The notes under the pieces: model-generated | What the model was told of the DNA's origin: nothing | Databases searched by the model: none | Seen by the model: only the letters and a program-made list of their open reading frames with translations | Made by a program: the position numbers and the translations under genes | In this document: one piece after another, positions 59,101 through 64,000 of the stretch | Numbering within the stretch: position 1 is the stretch's first letter | Layout of the letters: each line of letters starts with the position of its first letter | Assembly: GCF_009389715.1 (NCBI RefSeq) | Contig: NC_052392.1 | Location: 29,462,592 to 29,526,591 of the forward strand | DNA length: 64,000 nt | From: Phoenix dactylifera | Lineage: Eukaryota; Streptophyta; Magnoliopsida; Arecales; Arecaceae | Reading direction: 5' to 3'

Positions 59101-62100
59101 GTGGATGCTGCTAGGTGGTCGCCGAGATGCTCACGAATGGCAGCGGGCGCTGATCTCGGCTGGGATCTGTGACACGGAGGGTGAGACGCGGACGCTTGAG
59201 ATGCTGCTCCTCGGACGTGAATCTGGGTATGAGCTGATCCGGAGGCTGAAGATTTGCTGGGACCGAAGGCTGGCTTGATTCGCAGAGAGGATTGGGCTCG
59301 GAAGGAAGCGGACGGGATGAAGATGGATCCATCGTGGGACGCTGGAGGATGAGCCCTGTTTTGAGAAAGGAAAAAAAAAACGTGTGGATTCGGTTGGAAG
59401 TGATGAGCCGTGAGCTGAGCTGGGATTGGCTTGGACCGTGGACGCGGCATTGGGCACGGAAGGAAGCGGACGCTGGGAGGATGCTGGATATGCACGCGGG
59501 AAGGAGTTGATCACGGGTGCAGGGGACGAGCTGGGAGGCGGTGATACGGGTCCGGAAGCATGGGGCGTTGATCGCGGAGATGGAATATGGGATTTGGACG
59601 CTGAAGCGCGAGCTCCTTCAAATGGACGCCTGAGATTGTGCATGGGAGCCGGGATGCGTGGATGCGGCCGGATTGGGGCTTGTACGCTCGGGCTCGCTGA
59701 ATAAGAGTCATGTACTCTATTCTGCAGTTGGGAAGATGCTTTTTTTTTAGATGAATTTATATAAAATAGTGATAAAAATTATAATAAGTGCTAAGGATAA
59801 TATTTAATCATGCAAATATTAACACCTATTATTTATCATTATTTTGCTAGCACTAAGTTAAGTTAAATGGTACTTAGATCGCACTTTTGTGCTCTCATCA
59901 GTGTTCACCTGCCAGCTCTCTAACCTGCGTCCGATGCTCACCTCCATAGATATGCACTCCCCCCGCGGCAGGCACCGACCCGTGATCGGGACCCCAAGGT
60001 ATCTAAGAGTCCCCTCCTACTTGTCAATCCCCAAACTGCTCATCATGGAGGCCTTCACCCTAAGATCAGTCCGCGGACTAAAATAGATGGTTGACTTAGA
60101 TAAGTTGACCATCTGACCTGAAGCTTCACAGTATCTCCCCAAGATCCCGCTAATAGTCTGTGCCGATCTCTGTGTCGCGCAAGCAATCATCCGCAAAAAG
60201 TAGGTGGGAGATGCAGGCCGCATCCCTTGCCGGCCTATAGGCCTCTACCTCCTGTGATACTGTTGCATGGCGAAGTGCTCGTGACAAGGATTTTGAGCAA
60301 ATGATGAACAAAAGTGGTGAAAGTGGGCAACCCTGCCTCAGGCCTACTGATGACTCGAAGTACCGCGATGGGGATCCATTTATCAACAATGCAAAGGATG
60401 ATGACAGAATGCAACCTGAATTCACCTGATCCACTGTGGGTGGAAGCCAAACATCTCCAAGGACCACCTAACAAAATCCCACCTCATCCTATAATACGCC
60501 AGCTCCATATCCAGTTTGACCCCCATCAAACTCCTACAACGGGGAGCTCTCTGCAGGTCGGACATAAACTCATGAGCACAAAGGACGTTATCAGAGATCG
60601 AACATCCCCGAACAAAAGCTCCCTGCTCAGGACAAATGATCTTGGCCAGGATACCTCTCAACCTCTGAACCAAAACCTTTGCCACCACTTTATGCATGGT
60701 AGTGCACAAGCTGATAGGTCGGAAGTGGCCCGGCTCTACTGGGTCTTGTCTCTTTGAGATCAATGTGATAAAAGTCCGCCTCCACTCCTCGGGCATCGAC
60801 ACCAATACAATAAACTACTGGATAGCCTCTAGAACCTCCTGTCTAACAAATCTGCCAGTACCTCCTGAAAAAGACTGGGGGGAACCCATCCGGGCCCGGG
60901 GTTTTGTCCTCACCCGGGGACCAGAGGGCTTCTTGAATCTCCATATCCGACACTGGTCTGGTCAGCGCTGCATTTTCTTCCTCAGTGATCTGCTCCTCTA
61001 GGACCGGCCCCCAAACACCGCCACCGTCGTCCATGCCCCCTGACTCGATCCACCTGACACGAAAAAACTGCTCTAGAGTCCTCCTGACAACCTCCATGTC
61101 CTCTGACTCCTGCCCACTGCTATCTCTAATCCTGTGAATCTTGTTTTGCTGTCTCCGGATGATAGTCGACTGATGGAAGAATCTCGTATTACGGTTCCCC
61201 TCACGGATCCACTGAACCCTCAACTTCTGCCTCCAGAATACCTCCTGTTGCTTGAGTAGAGAGTGATGCATAGCCAATGGCCCCCTAAGCTCCCTCTGGT
61301 CCTCCTCAAAATGTCCTCCACCACTATCCTCTAGGCTTGCACACTAGTAATGGATGCTTCAACTTCCTCCACCCTCTTGAACAAATTCCTCACTTCCTCC
61401 TTATTCCACCTGATCAACCGGCGTCTAGTCAACTCAAGCTTCCGGGTCACCCTATACATCACACTCCCACGAACAGGCGATCGCCAAGCCTTCCTCACCA
61501 TATCCCACGACCTCGGATAGGATAACCATACTTTCTCAAACCGAAATGGACTATGAATCTGGACAGAGTGTGAGGTATTCACCAGTATAGGGCTATGGTC
61601 AAAGGCAATCCTGGGCAGGTGGCGCACCCAATAATCCAAAAATCTCTGGATCCATCCAGTCGAAGCAAATACTCGGTTTATTCGCTCCCAAACTCGTGCC
61701 TATCCTAGTTGGTTGTTGCACCATGTGAATCTTGGACCTGTGAAGCCAAGGTCAGCTAGCCCATTGGACAATATAAAGTCCTAAAATTTCCGAACCTCAA
61801 TTTTATTGGCGAAGGCCTTCCGCCCCTCTTCTCCATCGGCCCATCAATGCAATTGAAGTCCCCCTCTATCATCACCAGGTGCTCCAACTGGATGAGGCTA
61901 GTGGCCTCCTCCCACAGCACTCTTCTTTTCCTGTAATCTGTGCTCGCATAGACTGCCAATAAGACCCAGGGGGGCCACTTCTCTCTAATATCACTAAGGT
62001 CACCTGCTGCCTACACCGGTGAAACACGTCAATACTACACAACCCCAACCTCCACAACACAATAATCCCCCCGGACAACCCCTGCGACTCCGCTGCATAT

Positions 62101-62270
62101 GTCCCCCAAGACCTCGGAATAGCATGCCTGGCTCGCTCCAGACTAACCCCCGACAATCTCGTCTCAAACAGAATGCAAATCTCAGGATCATGAAGGCTTA
62201 CCAATCTTCGGAAAGTCGGTCTGAAGGACGGATTCCCCACCCCCCAACAATTCCACAGTAACACATTCAT
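56135..62270 (-). pseudogene. LINE ORF2: endonuclease, reverse transcriptase, zf-RVT, RNase H
   Basis: ATG at 62270. Endonuclease: LLWNCWGVGNPSFRPTFRRL, then after a frameshift GDFNCI (about 61850) and FDHSPIL (about 61600). Reverse transcriptase: KTPGPDGFPPVFFRRYW (about 60890), RPISLC, KLDMELAYYRMRW, GLRQGCPLSPLLFI and LLFADD (about 60190). It continues to LPRG, RLESWQVNT at 59905, is split by the solo LTR and resumes LLMMGRITLL at 57910. From 57526 a single frame with stops at 57305-57307 and 56387-56389 covers zf-RVT (WLRVHPRVALFLWKVAWG-like region, CGVCLEVEESIYHVL) and RNase H (VNFDGSMAADGRGG, ELQAAWEGI, EGDSA), ending DFVGRIHTRRV. At least five frameshifts. Confidence 0.93.
57916..59900 (-). 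mobile_element. Solo LTR inserted in LINE ORF2
   Basis: In minus view it starts TGATGAGAGCACAAAAGTGC and ends GCGAACGCAACA. Flanking 5-mers GTGCT (57911-57915) and GTGTT (59901-59905) match 4 of 5. The LINE protein reads through the junction (RLESWQVNT then LLMMGRI), which fixes the insertion point. No second LTR, primer site or gag-pol set was found. A plus-strand fragment at about 58384-58500 (EKVIETDASEVG, QYASG) resembles Gypsy RNase H and seems captured or inserted. Confidence 0.82.
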
Positions 62271-62371
62271 TTAGAAGGCTGGATAGTGCCTGGCTGAGCC
62301 CCAACCTCCTGTGACCCATCCATCTCCTGTGACCCATCCATCTCCATGCGGTACCCAACATCCGTTTGTCT

Positions 62372-63998
62372 CTAATCTTGCAGAACTTCCTTCAGTTGCT
62401 TGATAATCTCTGCATGAGCCGGACCATATGCGGATCCTACTCCACCAGCATCCGAGGTAGTCCCAGTCTCCCATGCCACAGCATCCGGTAGGCGAGTAGG
62501 GTCTCCATGTGCCACATCAGCCCTATTCTCCCCTTCAGCCACACATACCAGGCTGGCCGCTAGGGCCCCCACCAGGATCTCACCGCTACCCGTCGACGAG
62601 GAGGCCGAAGTGGTCTTTCCCGGCAGTGCATCCTTCTCTCCAAGCAAAGCCTTGCCGCCGTGGCCCCCATTCGTCGCTCCTCCATTGCTTTTGACATCGC
62701 TGGACCCAACGCCAGCTGGCCGAACTCCTCCCAAGACCGTCGGCAACAAACTCCGGCTGTGGAACATCTGTCGGTCAACTCCCTGGCTTGCCGCCGCCGC
62801 CCTCGACACTCATGGCAGGGAAGGGAACCATGCCAAATGGGTTGTGCCACGATCAGCCACCCCTTTCTTCGATGGGCTTCGAGCCCATTTCAGGAAGCCG
62901 GGCCCGCTCTCCGCGCCGGCTGACAACCCGGCCTCGGCCCGTGGTTGGGCCTTGGCCTGGCCCTGGTCCTGCAGGCCCGTGGCCCTATTCGGCCCACAGA
63001 TCTGGCTTGGTCCTGGGCCTTGAACTCTGGGCGGCGAGCCCAATGCTCGGTGCACTACAGGGGCTGGCCCAGGGCCTAAGCCATGGGTCTGGTCTAGGTT
63101 CGCCTCCCGTTGCACTTGGGTCTGAGTTGACTCAGTCTGTCGGGAGGTCGACGCCGCACTGGTGGCCGAGTGGCTTAGCCTGGAGTCCTTCCCCGATGAA
63201 ACTTGCCAAGCGAATTTCTTGGGCTTCCACCACCCCTCGGAGTCCGGCGATGAGTCAGGCATTTGCACTTCCTCCCCAGCCGAACCCGGAGCCAAGTTCA
63301 CCACGCCTGCCCGTCGAGTCGCCTCAACCACCTCGATCGTCTTCTTCGCTCCACCCCGGGCGCCACCGCTCCTCAAATGCCTCTGCCAGGAGACAGTCAT
63401 CCACTGGCCGAAGTCCGGCCGACCCTCCACCTGAGGGGGTGCTTCCGGCCCACTGATGGCTCATCGGGTTCCTCCATTGCCTTGAGCCCTGGCTCCACCC
63501 CTATTTTCGATCCTGAGTCTTGGAGCCGGCACTCGTCGGACTGGTGACCCATGCGGGCACACCGGTAGCATAGACCTGGTAGATCTTCGTAAGCGAAGGT
63601 CTGCCAGAACCTCTCCTTCACGCCCTGGACGATGGTCCTCGGGATCAATGGTTGCAGGGAGTTGATTTTGACCTTCACCCTTGCATAACCGATGTGCTGC
63701 CTCTCACTAGAAAACCGGTCGAGCTCCAGGGGATTCCCCACCTCTGCCACAATCACCCCGATATCCTCAATATCCCAATACTCAATGGAAAGTCTAGGCA
63801 GCCAGATCCCAATGACTGTACGACTCACCGAGTGGATACCCGGAATAAAATCGGGCATCCATTTCTCTATTGCCAACAACTGGCCCGCCACCAGCCACGG
63901 ACCAGCCACGAGCACCGCCACCCGGTCATTGCCAGATACGAACCAGATGGTGAGAAACCCCTCCATCATTGGCAAAACCTCAACCTCATTCTTCAACT
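62372..63998 (-). pseudogene. LINE ORF1: DUF4283 and zinc knuckle protein
   Basis: From 63996 the minus strand reads KNEVEVLPMMEGFLTIWFVS, then WMPDFIPGI (DUF4283 nucleic-acid-binding domain), then a CX2CX4HX4C zinc knuckle CYRCARMGHQSDEC near 63555. A frameshift near 63400-63430 leads to a Pro/Gly-rich tail with GRPDFGQWMTVSWQRHLRSG, a stop at 62810-62812 and a continuation to 62372 (AHAEIIKQLKEVLQD). A TAG directly precedes the first residues at 63997-63999, so the start is lost or outside the window. It is an RNA-binding partner of ORF2 by family knowledge; this copy is dead. Confidence 0.85.
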
Positions 63999-64000
63999 AG

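Larger units (their letters stand above)
56107..64000 (-). mobile_element. Long L1-type LINE retrotransposon, inactive, interrupted by a solo LTR
   Basis: The minus strand carries ORF1 then ORF2 and ends in a poly(A) tract (T run at about 56109-56120 in plus view). Without the inserted LTR it is about 5.9 kb within the window, and its 5' end lies beyond 64000. Order of domains: DUF4283, zinc knuckle, endonuclease, reverse transcriptase, zf-RVT, RNase H. It is the parent type for the fragments at 2990-3660 and 27900-28200. Confidence 0.92.

Overview
This is eukaryotic nuclear DNA from a plant, almost certainly a monocot. Reasons: genes with short GT-AG introns, a plant-specific DUF1262 gene family, an IBH1-like HLH gene, plant Gypsy, Copia and LINE elements primed by initiator tRNA-Met, tRNA-derived SINEs and a hAT-type MITE. 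The repeat style (2.2-2.4 kb Gypsy LTRs, Copia LTRs opening TGTTAGATGTATGCCC) reminds me of palm genomes, but that is an inference and the species cannot be fixed from here.

Layout. 1-770: remnant of a minus-strand Copia element (gag, primer-binding site, LTR). 1-25 kb: a tandem array of three intact-looking two-exon DUF1262 genes, all on the plus strand (1133-2389, 8475-9743, 20500-21986), plus a decayed fourth copy (24592-25061). The spacers hold a LINE fragment, a Gypsy LTR fragment, two SINEs with target duplications, a 196-bp tandem repeat split by a Gypsy element, a foldback-like inverted array and a hAT MITE with an 8-bp target duplication. 25-31 kb: AT-rich intergenic DNA with LTR and LINE scraps. 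31390-31944: the only other convincing host gene, an atypical HLH protein of the IBH1-like group, probably with an intron at its 3' end.

34.5-54.2 kb is stacked repeats. A solo LTR (target duplication GGTAT) contains a second solo LTR (target duplication ACGGG). Then comes a segment of about 6 kb (38188-44306) that recurs in direct orientation at 47484-54148. Each copy carries low-copy DNA, a solo LTR with an 83-bp minisatellite (7 units in one copy, 12 in the other) and a second LTR in opposite orientation. The two copies are separated by a SIRE-like LTR fragment and a Copia 3' end with a full 2.3-kb LTR.

56.1-64 kb is one long minus-strand L1-type LINE: ORF1 with DUF4283 and a zinc knuckle, ORF2 with endonuclease, reverse transcriptase, zf-RVT and RNase H, and a poly(A) tail. 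It is broken by many frameshifts and stops and by a 2-kb solo LTR inserted in the reverse transcriptase region with its own target duplication.

Functional reading: the expressed content is probably three DUF1262 paralogues of unknown function and one growth-regulating HLH gene. All else appears to be mobile-element debris. I found no rRNA, functional tRNA, CRISPR, operon or other prokaryotic feature, and no clearly new biological system. The most notable material is structural: nested solo LTRs, a segmental duplication, minisatellites carried in LTRs and the DUF1262 birth-and-death cluster.
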